Assembly (NCBI RefSeq): GCF_001039355.2 | Contig: NW_019775520.1 | Location: 72,138 to 136,137, forward strand | From: Lingula anatina | Lineage: Eukaryota; Brachiopoda; Lingulata; Lingulida; Lingulidae | Reading direction: 5' to 3' | DNA: 64,000 nucleotides | Translations under genes and position numbers: made by a program | Notes under the pieces: generated by a model | What the model was told of the DNA's origin: nothing | Database searches by the model: none | What the model saw: only the letters and a program-made list of their open reading frames with translations | Part shown: one piece after another, positions 12,948-26,245 of the stretch | Numbering within the stretch: the stretch's first letter is position 1 | How the letters are laid out: each line of letters starts with the position of its first letter

Positions 12948-14591
12948 CTCTGCCAGATCAGCTGTCTGTGACTTCACAGTGTTACTGGCTGTCAACGAAT
13001 GTCAGAAATAGCACGTTGTTCACACATCATATAGTCAACTGGTCTATTTGCAGCCAGCCAGGTATGACTCCGAGGGGAGCTTCTTGCATTGTAACCCAAA
13101 TGTAGCCTTATGCAAGTTACAAGTGGATCAAATCATGCAAAACACCCGTTAATGGTTACGATCACGCACGACTTGATAATTTGAGTAATTAACAATCCTT
13201 TTTCTAAAAAAATTGACTAAAACGTCGAGTCAAACAATATGAATGACCAGCCCGCGACCAGCTCAAATTAATGGTTACTCTCTGATTAAATTTATACAGC
13301 TAGACAATATAAATATTTTATCATAGTCTGAACTTGCTCTTTTGCACTCGTGAAAGTGCTCTTGATGAGATCCATAAAACTATAAAAAACAAAAAACACC
13401 AGAATCCATAAAAGTATTGGTGAACTCTCTGAACTATATGGGTCTAGGTTTATGTAGGCATACCTCACAGATACCTACCGAGCGCCCTGCATATAAACGA
13501 AAGTTCCGCACACCGCTGTATAGGTCAATAACCGTGCAGAACAATCTTTACATTGCAGTGCCATATTACGGTAATGCCTAAGTTTATTAGTGGGAAAGTG
13601 CTGAGAAATTTACCAGATCGAAGAGACGCCTTGTGGCCCTCAATATTCTCTTTTTAGGAAAGGGGTAAATTTTTGTAACAAAGCAAAGCGCGTATTGTGA
13701 TTGATTAGTGTAATGCCAGTATGGCAAAATTAAATATGTCGTGTATGAAACAAATAAATCTCAGTAGCTATAAAAAACGACATTTTTGATAAAGCCTATT
13801 TCATGACTCCTTCGAAAAACACTATTCGTTATCACAGTGAAAAAAGTCTTTCGTCAGCTACACTCAAAGTTACAGTGGATACTTGGTAATAACTCTTGCG
13901 ATTTAGCTGCAGTTTTGTAGCATGCCTGGAGTATGACCTAAAAGTACATGTAGTGATTTCGACTCTATTATTCAAATGGGTTTTTATGTTTTTCGGAGAT
14001 CTATCTGCAAATGAGAACATAGATGCAAGGTATTTTGTAATAAATCATCTAACACTGAAAAAATAAATTTGACATCATGAGAGTTTAGTTTAATGTATTC
14101 AATTTAAGAACTGAGCTCAATGTCCCAAATATTTCCCCAACGGAAATCATCATCTGCAGGCACTGAAAAACCATCAAATCTGCAAGACAAGATTCATATG
14201 TTTCATAATCTCATAGTACCATATTTTTCTAGAAATGCCCAGGAGAGATCCCAAAAGACCTAAAATGACAAGCGTGTTTATTATACTTGAAATGTATTGA
14301 TCAATCTGAAAAAGTATAGTGATGAGGGATATGACCCAGACCCTTGAAGGTTAATCAACCGCTATTGTACTAGTTAGAATTGCGCTCAGTAAAGCAGAGA
14401 AGAAAAGGTTAATCAGACCCCAATATTCCTCGTTCTTCAGATACTCACTCCTTCCCCCCCCCCCCCGAATTGTCTGCTGTGTCTCCTGTAATCGACCTCC
14501 TAATAGGCATACTACGCCATTATACGAGTGATAACATACGCCATACGAATACATACATGTACATAAAGTAAAATAAAGTAGATCTACGGAA
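12948..14591. other. CA-A upstream region, no further gene
   Basis: Expected CA-A promoter. A weak TATA-like CTATATGA lies on the minus strand near 13030. Beyond it I see no coding exon or repeat with clear ends. Confidence 0.5.
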
Positions 14592-14784
14592 GGAAGGCAC
14601 AATTCAAAGTTGAGATCTCTAAGATCATTATTTTAGCGTTTATTCATTTTTTTAAGATGGCTTCTCTTTAATTAAAACCAGAGCATGGGTTTTATGAGGG
14701 AGCTTGTCCAGAGATTGCGATAGAGAAGTAGCAGTAGTACTAATGGTGTGTGGACCACTATTGCAATTGTGTTCCCCTTGGATT

Positions 14785-14910
14785 TATTCTTCTTCTTCTT
14801 GTTGTTGTTATTATTATTATTATTAGGATTCCCCATAGGGAAATACTATTGTTTTTGCTGTTCTTCTTCTTCTTCTTCTTCTTCTTCTTATTATTATTAT
14901 TATTATTTTT
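14785..14910. repeat. Trinucleotide microsatellites (TTC, TTG, TTA) in spacer 1
   Basis: Pyrimidine-rich TTC, TTG and TTA runs. The matching block of unit 2 has (TTG)n at 25881-25948. The repeat has evolved different unit composition in each copy. Confidence 0.9.
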
Positions 14911-16192
14911 CGTCAAAAAATTTCTTTCTAAAATTCTGAAAAATTTCATACTGATAGCCTATGAAAAGTTATTCCGGTCCACTCATTGACCTTGACCTAA
15001 TTTTCAATAATACATATGCTCTTTCAGAATTTAGGAACCGATGTAGCACATGGCCTTGTAATTGACCTTTTTCTTCAAGGTCATTCTACCTCTATTTTGC
15101 AATTCAAAACTTTTGCAGTGAATCAAAATTCTCTTACCGATCGTTTATTTTTCAAACACTAAAGAGAAAAAAATCCGTATGTGTTTTGCATAGCATCGCT
15201 CCACGGTATTTCATTCTTTGATCATTTCGTCAACATTGGGCAAATCTGCAGAGTTTCTAACTTGAAATATGTAGCTTGACCCTATCGTTCGAAAAATTAG
15301 CCTTTGTGCGCCGGTTCTTGACGACATCCTTCCCTCAGATATCACAGGGTGCGTCTAGTAAAGCCTGCTACAGAATTGAAGAACCATTTGAAACAAACTA
15401 GAGGCAACCCCTGTGGTCAGAGAGTAGGAGAATTCCATTGATAAATTAATGTTGTACCTTTCTGCTTTAGGATGTCATTATTTGTTTCGACAGCTGCTAT
15501 GTCCCCTTCATAAAACTTCATAAATCTTCAAAGTCCTTATCACTGGTGTTTTCTTGATATCCTTGCCTTGAAAGACAATCTGTTGAATTTTTAAATCTTT
15601 TGTGTACACATTATCAAAATCATGGGGTTAAAGGTAATGAACCCATCTTTTAAGCTATTCAATTGAGTTTTTACTGTTAAACCAAGTAATAGGTAGGTGA
15701 TACACTGTATGTATAGACTGTAAACTTGCCGTTGGATGAAAAATGGCTGTATGATTTATGCTCATCTCATTGAAATTTAACCAATTACCATAACTGCTCA
15801 TTTTTCACTCCCCAGTGATTTTTCTTGTACTGACGAACTTTAAGTCTTTATAAAAATACATTTCGCCTCTAAATGGAGGAACTTTACGATGAAGCTAAGA
15901 CCTTTATTTTAAGAGAAAATCTCCAACCTACATACCCACCTTAATATCCTTGCTTTGAGAGACAATCTGTTGAATTGTTCAACCTTTTGTGTACACATTA
16001 TCAAAATCATAGGACCAACATTAGGTAATGAACCCATCTTTTTAGCTTTTCAGTTGAGTTTTTACTGTTTAACCAAGTAATACCCGGTAGGTAGGTGATA
16101 TGTATAGACTGTAAACTTGCGGTTTGATAAAAGTCGTCAATACTTCTTTGACCTTTCACTAAGTAAATGGCCTGGATTGACTATAGTCACCT

Positions 16193-16355
16193 GGGGCGGT
16201 ATTCTCGAAGCTATCGAATACGATTTTTTCACGGAATCCTAATCAAATCCGAAAAATCGGTATTCTCGAAGCTATCGAAATTTTTTTTCATCGAAATCGT
16301 GAACGAATTTTTTGATAAAAAATTCGTCGTCGAAATCTTTCGAGAATACCGCCCC
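16193..16355. mobile_element. MITE with GGGGCGGTATTCTCGAA terminal inverted repeats
   Basis: A 163-bp block begins GGGGCGGTATTCTCGAA and ends with its exact reverse complement. The CGGTATTCTCGAAGCTATCG motif is repeated inside it. No open frame. Target duplication is not clear. A second GC-rich repeat (GGGCCCGGTTGCACCA) abuts its right end. Confidence 0.7.
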
Positions 16356-16599
16356 TGGGCCCGGTTGCACCATCCGGTCGTAAGTTAGGCGTAGCAGGCG
16401 TAGCCGGCGTAAATTAAGCGCAAAACGCTACGCCTGAGAAAAGGCAGTTGCACCAAACTGGAATGGTGTTTACATCGGTTTTTACATCGTCGTAAATTTA
16501 CGCCTGCCGGGTAGGTGGTGTATGTCGGTCGCAGCTCGTTTTCCACTTTGGCTAGGCTGGCACAGAGAGAGTTTGATGACAATTATCGTAGTTATAGCT

Positions 16600-17671
16600 A
16601 ACCATAGTAATTTTTTCTTCACATTTTATGTTATTCATATTTTACGATATATAAACATAGAGACGAAACCTTAGAATATCAACATTTTAAGGCTCATATA
16701 ATATGTATTAGGGCTCTTGTATTTCTTAAACTACAAGATGTAAGCTTGCTTAACTTATATGATATCACATGGTGTAACTATAAATAAGAAGGTCATGAAA
16801 TTGAGGACACTGTTGAAAAATTATAAAAAAGAAAACAATGTTGGCATTAAAGATGCAATTCTGGCATTATTTTCAGACTAAAAAAGTTTGAATAACAAAT
16901 GTGAAGGTGTTCAAATCCATCAACTGGAATACATACTGCCTCCAACGCTTTTTTCAACAGGCATTAATCAATCAAATATTTTAATTTTTAAACATACTAT
17001 AATGATATTTTGATTCGGAATGCATTTACGATTTTATTGCTATCCAAGGCAACAGCAAAGGTAACATATTTTAACCTTTTAATTTCTAAATCAAAATGAA
17101 ATAATGTAGCTTCTGAATTTCTCTGTCACTGAAATACTAATTTTGTGTTTATGTCGCCATCCTTCTATGACTGCAGCTGGGAATTCCTCATTTGCTCAAT
17201 TATACCATCCACTGTCGTGAAATCTAGAACCTAGGGTAGAGAAGCCATGTTCCTCCCAACAAAGAGAGAGGTGGTGCAGGAGCACAATTAAGGCCCTTTA
17301 CCTCTCTCTATCGTCATATATTAAAGTCTCTGACATTTTACATTAATTAGCATTTAGATTCAGGACATTTACAGAAATGTGTGATTCTGATATTAATTCG
17401 AGAAAGGGTATTTTATAGTGTTCGTAAATGTTAAAAAGGAAATTACCAAAAATATATAGATTTCCATATTGAGAAGACATGCTCCTCTCTACTCCCCCTC
17501 TCCTGATTTCCTGGCCCGAGGAGCTATACCGGTATGTTTATCCCAAGCTCTGAACGCGCTTGATAGAAACCAGATGTGGAGATAGTGAGATTTTGAAATT
17601 AGTATGGGCGGGGGGTGGAGATGTTTATATATATCTTCTCAACCGACCAAGCTAGATAATCACGAAACATG

Positions 17672-17709
<38 letters not shown>

Positions 17710-18150
17710 ATAGAAAGGCTCAACTTGACATCTTTTTTATTTCAGATCGTTCTTCTATTTCATAACATAATCGTTGCATAAGAGATATAAGGCGCAAAAT
17801 AAAACATACGGTTTCCTAAAAGCCTTTGTATCAAGAAATTAGATGTATAATTAACGTTGAATATTTTTGTTTTGCCTTGTATTGGCTCCATGGCCCAAAA
17901 GCAACATTAAAAACTCTTTATCTATGATTATGTGCCATGTATGTAAACTTGTGCCGTCAGTCAAATCCGCACATGGTCAGCTGTGTCATACTGTAGGACT
18001 TTGTGTGTTTATGAATAGACTCTGTTAATATTAAACCTGCAGTTTTTAATAGTCATACCGAAACGTGCCCTTGGCTGCCTCTCTTTTGGCCTCTAAATTA
18101 TTTTCTTTGGTATAGTTTTCATTTGGAAACATGCTAATATGACGCATGCA
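16600..18150. other. Intergenic stretch 3' of CA-B
   Basis: AT-rich, no gene recognised. It contains a (TA)n tract at 17673-17707. Similarity with unit 2 resumes at about 18160. Confidence 0.5.
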
Positions 18151-18338
18151 TAAGTGCAGTATAAATTCATTTTCTCAGCAATTAGTTTGGCAAGTAAGAC
18201 AACAACAATTCTTTTCACATTAAAACTGTATGTAACATTTTTCGGAATCGGGAATAGAAATTGTGCATTCAACCATTGCGTATGTTTTGTAAGTTTGATA
18301 TCTGATTTTAGAGTATTTGATATAACATATACAATTAC

Positions 18339-21300
18339 TTAAAGAAACCATAAGGCTGCTGCAACCATCGTGAAGACAAAAGCTGCGACGGAATGGACGA
18401 CTTGACCTGCACTGGAGCCTGCGGTGCCCGGTTTGGAGATTGTCCTCCCGTTCAGAGGCTGAGGAGGGCGGTAATTATTCACCATATAGCCTCCGTTGTT
18501 TTCGAACATTGGGTTAGTCCTAAGTAGGTTCATCTGGAATAAGAAATATGTAAGCGAATTTTAATTTTTTTTCAAAATATTTTGACTTCTCAGGAAAAAA
18601 AGACTATCACCGTCTCTCACTCTCTCTCACTCTCTCTCTCATACACACACGCACACAACACACAGCAAGGAAGGAATCAAAATTTGCATTTTCACAACCC
18701 ACTAGAAATTTGCAAACATAAAGAATAAATCCTGTACACACCTGAGCCTCAGAAATACCGACTGGCGTTTGAAGTAATGTCCACACAACGGACTCTTGGC
18801 AAGCTGGAGTCGTCAAACTGCCCATGTACCGGTAATACGACTTATCGCTTGGCAGGAAGCTCATCAGGCTGCCGGTATAGTTAAAAGTATGCGAAGAACC
18901 TATTAATATGAAAAAAGAGGTTACTTAATTATTTTTTTATTTATTCATTTACTTTGCCTACGTAACTAAACTTTTTACTCTGTGTAAACAATCTACTTGC
19001 GCGTTGTGGAAACAAACTGCTACTTATTACATACAAAAGCACATTATGCACTTCAATCACTGATTCAAGGTTGTTTTTAACATGCTAAATGAATGATAAT
19101 TACGTTTTATAGAATATTATACCAACCTGAAGATTGTATGTTTGGAAGCAGATCAAAAATTGGTTTCAAAGCCTGGTTGTCGCTGGACTGAATCTAAATG
19201 TAATGAGGTGCGTGTAGCTGTTACTTCAACATAAATACGACGATGAAGAAAACTATATTTACATTTGATAACAAATTGTGAAAAAATAGTAAAACTAAAA
19301 CAGTCTTCATAATAAGAAATGAATACCGACTAAATACAATTTATTGATGCAAATTTATGCAAGTGAAAGTTATGTTGTAAAAGGTATTGATTTAGCGTTA
19401 TTTTCTTAATGTGAACTTTTCAAGAGATGTATTATACATTAGTAATGCCTTATCATATTTTATATAGTGTTAATGTGACGGAAAGAGCGACAAGGTATTT
19501 TACTTACTGTAAACATGACGCCCAGAGCGGCAAGACCTTTTGATTGGGATATGGCATCGCCGATAGCATTGTAAGCAGTTGAGTAATGGACGAAATGCAT
19601 CTGAAATGGAAAAAAAACATACTATAATGATATTTTGATTTATTTACCATTTTATTTCCATCCATAATATCCAAGAGGTTAAAAATACTGTCCACAAACA
19701 GGTTTGGGCATAGACGAACTATAGGCACGCAGAGGTGCACTCGCGTAGGCAAACACGCACTTATTGGCTCACTCGGACTCACTCCACAACTTTTTTAATG
19801 GTTTCCCTTTCACATCTACTTGTATTAAAATTCATTAAGGTTCTATGGCAATATCAAATTAGCTTGACAAGTAAACACGTACCTCCAGTGGGTATTCAGT
19901 ACCATCGATAGTGTGCTCCGAACCCTCGGTGCTTACGTTACCCCAATGCCAGTGAAACTGCGCCAGTTTATATGCGTGTGAGAACTTGTTGCTGTTCAGT
20001 CGATAACCGCCATCATCTACATCGACTTTCACTGTAAGAAATAAGAAATGGGAAATGTGTAGTGTCTGAAAAAACTGCTAGGGTTGGTGGCACATATTCA
20101 ATTCACACATCCTTTCCCGTCCCGCACGTGCGCAGTCACGATCCAGCACAGCCAATTCTTAGAATTGTAACAGTACATGTAGTTGGAAGTCCACTTTTAT
20201 AATTACAGGCCTCTCCCAGCTACGATCTCACTAGATTTCAATTTTATTCCTTTAATTATTTTTGATGTATACATAATGCAACGTTCTCTACATCAACCTA
20301 AACAGTAAGAAGCGAACTTGTGAAAACAAGTAAAACTCCCTATAATTACATGTTAGGATCTAGTGGGACAGAAATGGTAGCTAAGAACCGTAGTCCCTTT
20401 CCCATTACTTTGTACAGGTGAAATTCGTCCCTTATAGTAAGCCCGGCTAACCCTCACCTGTACTGATCATACAGGACTACGGAGTTCCTCTAATGTCACA
20501 CCGGCACTGATTGTATCAAAAAAGCATACCGCTTGATGTGGCAGAGCCTTACAATCCTAACTGGTTATACTAATCACTATTACATAAAAACACTGTTGTA
20601 ATCAGTTAAATATATTTTTGATGTTCATTTATATATAAATAATTGTGTTTACGTTTATAAGAAAATAAAAAAACAATACTGACAAAACAAATGACATCAT
20701 GCCAATAAAAAAGAAAACGACCACTCACCAGCGTGTCCATTGTTGGACAATGTCCAAGTTTTAGTAGAGGAATCGTCGTAATTGGTGAGGACGAGATCGT
20801 CAAGGGTAGAATCAACCTGGACGTCGGCAGTCACTATGTTGACGGGGGACTGGGCGTTATTACCGCACTCTGAATAACCGGTCAGGTTTTTCCAGGCAGC
20901 TGGTCCTGCGATATGAGAATGCATATTTGTATAACATACGTAGTAATCGATTGTCAGTTGGAAAGTTGTGCTTATCTTATTCTTCATTCACGAATAAAAC
21001 GATATTGTCCAGTGCACCAGTGTTGCAATTAATGAAGTTAAAAAATTAATCTTATTTAGGAATGAAGATGTTTATTTACCTGTATTGCCTGAATACGACC
21101 ATACTGAAAAAAAATCAGAATAAAAAGTATTTCAGTGATATGTATATGTATATATGTACATATATGCGTTGGTGTTTGACTTTAAGGGGGAGAGAAAGAG
21201 AGGAGACTGAGGAGTGGGAGGCAGAAAGGTCTAACTGCATAACTAGGAAGCCAATAAAGATTTCAATGAAATAAGACTCAAAAGCATTAACTTAGGAAAA

Positions 21301-22885
21301 GACTTAGAACAAGTTAGGAAAAATTGAAAGTACTGAACGATTACTTAAACAATGGGAAAGACGAATTTTGAAACCAGTAATTAAAAGTCTCATAATATCT
21401 AAATTTAATCATCTTTTTATTTCACTACCTAACCCATCTAAATATGATAAACATAGAAGCTTCAATAATGGCATTAAAATTAACATGGGTGAGGTTGATA
21501 AATACGGACGGTATTTGGCAAAACATCCCTTTGCATAAAGACTTGATGTTAAACTGTATTTCCGTTTCTGTCAAACTGGCACACAGAATTTATTTTGGAA
21601 GGACGTTTTTCTAGCTTGGCGGGAATTGTTGAAAAAGCAAGAACAAATTACCAAGTTGAACAAAGTCCCATTATGGTACAATAACTCTTCGCGGGTAAAT
21701 AAAGCATCGATGTTCCATAAAGGTATGTATGGCAATGGATATAGACATGTGAATGATCTTATTAATGAAAATGGTAGACTATATTCATATAAAGAATTTA
21801 TTGAACTCACTAACATTAAAATAATCTTTTTACAATACAATGGTACTATTGCAACGATAAATGATCTGTAAAGTAAAAACGATAATCCGCATAAACCCAA
21901 AACTTACGGTCCGTGGCAACCAGAACGTATACAAGTGTACGAGCTACATGTATCGTAAAACATACAAGGGGCTCAAAAGATATGTACGATCTGGGGTAGC
22001 GCTAGCACTCGCCAATTTAGCCAAATGCTAAAATTGACTTAAATTGGCTAAAGAAAAAGGGCTTGATTTGACATGTTTTAGCCAAATTATAACCATTTTG
22101 ATAACAAATTGACAAAAATGTGGTGATATGGCTAAGCGAATAAAATTGCTAGCGCTACCCCAGACGATATATTATATAGCTCGAATGCTAAGTCTATTTC
22201 TGAGGAAAAAATGGTCATTTTTTTATCCCTCGGGATCAAATTTTTTGGGAAAAAATATATAAGAAAAATCGTGTGTCAGTAAAGGACACAAAAATGCTGT
22301 GGTTCCAGTTTCGAATATTCTATCGAATTCTTCACAAATAACTTCGCCTATAAAACTGGCCTTTCTCAATCACCTATGTGCACATTTTGCCACGATGAGG
22401 TAGAAACAATATACCACATACTATGGGATTGTGATACTGTACAAAATTTCTTTGACTTATATCAAGTAGAAGCATGGTTAATTTCTTGTGATATATATCT
22501 AAATTTCAGGAATATACGGTTTATTCTGGCTGTTGTCAGTGTGTTGTTGTCACTTACGAGAGCTTATGCGATAGTCTACCAAATTTAAGTAGAAAAGTAA
22601 CTCGTGCAGTGAGGAATAATTTCTACGTTTTATTTACAATAACACTAGATCTATGCCATACATATTAAAATTAACACCCTCTTTGTGCGCAAATGCATAA
22701 TTCACGATCAAACATAATAACAACTTGTCGAATAAGCAAAAACCACAGGTACAGCGTACACGTGTATTTTTAACGTAACTGATAAAAATTAAATCAGATT
22801 ATTAAACGGATGCCTTACCTGCACCGTCGCCCTTAGCTACCGAAAAACTCACCGCAACACAGATGAGTGACAATAGAAAATTCAT
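18339..22885 (-). CDS. CA-B: alpha-carbonic anhydrase with signal peptide and GPI-type C-terminus, complete
   Basis: Eight exons: 22885-22819, 21103-21080, 20905-20729, 20031-19883, 19600-19508, 19187-19127, 18899-18742, 18533-18339. Total 924 nt (307 aa), all phases closing. Signal peptide [17 protein letters not shown] is followed by [12 protein letters not shown]. Zinc ligands are H116, H118 and H141; shuttle His is H88; E128 and the SLTTP threonine are present; C44 and C224 form the expected disulfide. N-glycosylation sequons occur at N121 (NVS) and N197 (NYT). The protein ends in a hydrophobic stretch ([20 protein letters not shown]) with no cytoplasmic tail, preceded by small residues (GTAGSSAG). 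This is typical of a GPI-attachment signal, unlike the transmembrane tail of CA-A. Exon 2-5 lengths (24, 149, 93) match CA-A exactly or nearly so, showing common descent. Intron 1 holds a degenerate LINE with a nested MITE. Confidence 0.93.
21290..22540 (+). pseudogene. Degenerate non-LTR retrotransposon (LINE) 3' fragment in CA-B intron 1
   Basis: Broken plus-strand frames recall the region after the reverse-transcriptase domain of LINE ORF2. Visible pieces are a stretch with [14 protein letters not shown], then [15 protein letters not shown] and PLWYN with VNDLINENG, and finally a zinc-binding C-x2-C-x6-H-x4-C-like motif in [19 protein letters not shown] (22376 on). Stop codons and frame changes disable it, and a MITE splits it at 21991. 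No poly-A end is visible. Confidence 0.7.
21991..22163. mobile_element. MITE nested in the LINE, perfect 17-bp TIRs
   Basis: Ends CTGGGGTAGCGCTAGCA and its exact reverse complement bound a 173-bp non-coding block. A perfect 5-bp duplication, ACGAT, lies on both sides. It interrupts the LINE reading frame, so it is the younger insertion. Confidence 0.8.
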
Positions 22886-22965
22886 TTCCCGACGATTTGG
22901 AAATTGGAAACCAGGCTGAAATGCTGGGCAGGTTAATACTGATTCGGTCTGTAGTCTATCAGCTG

Positions 22966-22973
22966 TATCTATA
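22966..22973 (-). promoter_or_regulatory. TATA-like box of CA-B
   Basis: Minus strand reads TATAGATA 81 nt upstream of the CA-B ATG. The corresponding position of the paralogous distal CA-C exon holds TATATA, so the element is positionally conserved between duplicates. Confidence 0.55.
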
Positions 22974-23034
22974 GCTTGCCTGTAGCTTGCCGGTTTTTCT
23001 AGGTAGCGACGCTCAGACGCCCTAGATCTTTATT

Positions 23035-23058
23035 ACTTACGTCACAGATGACGTAAGT
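23035..23058. promoter_or_regulatory. Perfect palindrome of two CRE/ATF-like half-sites upstream of CA-B
   Basis: ACTTACGTCA and TGACGTAAGT flank a 4-nt spacer (CAGA), forming a perfect 10-bp-arm palindrome 150 bp upstream of the CA-B start. TGACGTAA is a bZIP (CREB/ATF, C/EBP-ATF) type site. The palindrome sits just beyond the point where homology with the CA-C distal promoter ends, so only CA-B has it. Confidence 0.45.
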
Positions 23059-23542
23059 TTTATTGTTCCAGTGGGACACATACTGGCGTAGTGATGTGTC
23101 GTCGTTTTCTCGCGCCATTGCGTTACGTCGCGCTACCAATAAATTTGCGCGCTTTAAACGTCATAAGTTGTGCGTAACTACACATGCGCTAAGATTTTTT
23201 CATTGGCCGGGCAGCAATGTGCAAAGATGAGTGAAAACAATACGTTGTTTTTAACCGAAGACGATGTCCCCGGGGCGAAACTGACACGCCAAATGTAGAG
23301 GATCATACAAACGTTGTTTTGAAACGATGTGGTCAGCCTGTTCAAGGCGAATTGGGGGTGGGAGGAGAGCAGAATTGTTAGCAAGGTACTGTGTAGGCCT
23401 AGATCTACACGTGAACCAGCAAAATTAAGGATAATCTCATGTTGCAAAAACATTAAATTTAATTAGTTAGTAATTTTCCAAACGATTGGCCTAGATCAAA
23501 CTAACGACAATATAAAAAGCTGATGACATTGAAATCCACCTC

Positions 23543-23578
<36 letters not shown>

Positions 23579-24080
23579 TTAAAACATAAATTTACAACAG
23601 TGATGTTAATATTGTCAAGCCTGTCAATTATATGAACACTTTATTCAAGTCTTGGAAGTTAGAGGTATGTGAATGGGCCAACACTTGACACTTACAAATA
23701 CATTTTTAAAGAGAAGGAGGAAGTATTTAAGAGATTGAAAAAAATATTTCACCTTCTTTAACTGAGTATAAAAATAAGAGATTATTACAAAATAAAAACA
23801 AACTCTTTAGAAAAAAAAACAGGGACTAACTTTGAATGTAGAAATGGATTCATTATCCATTGGTAAGTATGGGGAAATTGCCATTTACCTCAGGAAAATT
23901 CATTTTTCTGCCAAAATGAACAGTTGTTATCCCTTTAATCTTATGGCATACCTAAAAAGTCAAATGCAGCCAATCACGTGCCAATAATTATTCAGCTTGG
24001 GGCATTTTGGAATATCTCAGAACTGTCAAAAAAAAGAGAGAGAGAGAGAGAGAGCAGAGATTGACAATGAAAAAAAACAG
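23059..24080. other. Upstream region of CA-B, no gene
   Basis: CpG-containing promoter-proximal segment to about 23.2 kb, then AT-rich sequence with a 32-base T run near 23546 and an (AG)n tract near 24035. No coding exon recognised. Confidence 0.5.
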
Positions 24081-24088
24081 GCTTTCAT

Positions 24089-24520
24089 TCAACAAGCTGT
24101 ATTTGTGTTCAAAGAAGTGATAAATTGCTTTTGTGCCAAAGGATGAGTGATGGGTTTTAATTTGTCTACCTCACGGGGTATTACTGCAGAAATACAAAAT
24201 TTGATGTTGGGGTTCACACCACAAACTTCAGAAATTGGTGCGCGGAATTTTGTGAGAAAACTGCTGACAGTTTCTCTGGGTAAATTGATGTTATTGGTGC
24301 CGACATGCAATACTGAATTTTCAAAATTTGCGAGAGACAGGTTTGCTTTTTGTCTGCCTGAACAAACCTGCTCAATTTTGGCACCGTAAATTGATAATAT
24401 TTTGGTGTGAAGGTCCGAAAATGAAAAAAAGAAATGAAGAAGTTTTCTTTTAGATGAGTAAGCATAGAATCCCCAACAATTAAAACATTGCCCCTGCTGA
24501 ACTGAGTAGGCACACTGCTT
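24089..24520 (-). pseudogene. Frameshifted SGNH-esterase-like ORF fragment, probably retroelement-derived
   Basis: Two overlapping minus-strand frames must be combined. One has NVLIVGDSML, like SGNH block I. The other has NSVLHVGTNNINLP and KFCISAVIPREVD, like block III and the following strand. In invertebrate genomes such fragments commonly come from esterase-type ORFs of non-LTR elements. The frame change and stops make it non-functional. Family assignment rests on short motifs only. Confidence 0.5.
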
Positions 24521-24549
24521 GCTGGGAAAGTGAAGGGAAGAGAGCTCTA

Positions 24550-24921
24550 CCCCGTTCACACTACGCTAGATAAGTGCGGGTAGCTATGAACGCTTGTTTA
24601 TTACTTTAGCGATTGCACCAAACGTATTTGGAGGTCACCACTCACTACAACATGAGGAAACAAACTTATTTTGCCATCTTATACTTCTCAAGAATGCTGG
24701 AATGTCTTTAGAGTTGCATTTGTCGTCACAAATTTTTGTTGGTGTTTTAAGATTTCCTGTGCGGCGCATGCGCCAGTGTTCAAAACAGGAAGTTAAACCT
24801 GAAATTTTCAACGTGTAATTCGGTTTCGCTTAGCGTGTGTGAACGCAATACCGAATCGAATTCCTCACGAAAAATTCGGATTATAGAAATGCGCATTTTT
24901 GCAACTGTAGTGTGAATGGGG
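24550..24921. mobile_element. MITE with CCCCGTTCACACTAC ends, TA-flanked
   Basis: Left end TACCCCGTTCACACTAC and right end GTAGTGTGAATGGGGTA are inverted repeats with one mismatch. TA dinucleotides flank the 372-bp body. No coding capacity. Confidence 0.65.
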
Positions 24922-26245
24922 TATTACTAACTGCATGAATTTGATAAATTGTACTTGAGCAATGAAATTAACCTAATGCCTCTAAAAAGGTAAGCTTTAA
25001 ATTCAAAAAGGATGTTTCTCTAAATGATAGCCACAATCACTGCACGTGTCAGTATCTGTCACAATACTTTTTTTTTACAAACAAATTTAGACAAAGTCAA
25101 ATTCGTTTGACTTTTGCATTAAATCAAATTTATTGAAAGTTGTATCTAATATTTTACATTTCCGACAGATATAGCTATATTTAAAGAAATATCGGTACCG
25201 TCACGGTATGAATAGGGCCTATATTAGTAGTGTAAACTGACGACACTTGTTAAGAAAGTGCATCGTCACCAAACCTACTCAATCTTTTTATAGCATCAAT
25301 AATGATTGCCAATGACAATTAATATTTATTGGTTAATATCTATAAACAATAGTATAACCATAGTTATAATAATAATAAGACGGTCCATTAATTCAGTGGG
25401 GGGGAAGTAGATACCAAGAGAAAGGAATAAAGTATAGGATATATGCGCACAGTGTGTTGGTGAGTTGCTCACTGACCTTACTGTGGGCAATGCGTGAATA
25501 ATTGGTGTTGCTGCTGACTACCGTGCCTCTACTGAAACTGAAACCAGCTAGCTTGTAATCTAGGATAGAAGATAAATTTTGGATGCTAGTTTTAATGCAT
25601 GATGTTTTTAATGTGATGAATGACTTTTCTTTTTTTCTTCAAGTCCTGGATTTGTTAAAAGATTTTTTTGCGGAACATAAAGTGAAATTAAGTTCACCGG
25701 GAAGGCACAATTCATAGTAAGAATCATTATTTTAGCGTTTATACATCTTTTTTAAGATAACTTCTCTTCAATTAAAACAAGAATATGGGTAGCCAGTCCA
25801 GAGATTGCGATAGAGAAGAATGCAGTAGTACCAATGGTGTGTGGACCACTATTGCAATTGTGTTCCCCTAGGATTTATTCTTGTTGTTGTTGTTGCTATT
25901 ATTATTGTTGTTGTTGTTGTTGTTGTTGCTGTTGTTGTTATTATTATTCATTTTATTGCTAACAAGACGCCCAGGCATGCACCTGAAAACATGCATTATC
26001 AAATGAGCAACAAAGAATCTCAGTTATCAAAGTATTATAAAAAATAATTCCCCAAATGTATTATTTATCTAGTTGAAAAATTCAAACCTTTTGCAGTGAA
26101 TCAAAATTCTCTTACCGATCATGTATTTTTTCAAAAATCCATATGTGTTTCGCATAGCATCGCTCCACGGTATTTTATTCTTTGATCATTTAGTCAACAT
26201 TGGCGAATCTGAAAAGTTTCAAACTTTCTAAAATACATGTATGTA

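Larger units (their letters stand above)
14592..23033. repeat. Tandem duplication unit 1 (spacer + CA-B)
   Basis: Sequence from about 14592 (GGAAGGCACAATTCA) through CA-B to about 23033 aligns in the same order with 25700-57351. Shared landmarks include the spacer block at 14.6-16.2 kb, the 3' flank from about 18.16 kb, all eight exons and the promoter. Within unit 1 the spacer contains a local tandem repeat (about 15.55-15.88 and 15.94-16.12 kb). Its junction holds 57 bp matching the right end of the fold-back element of unit 2. Confidence 0.75.
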
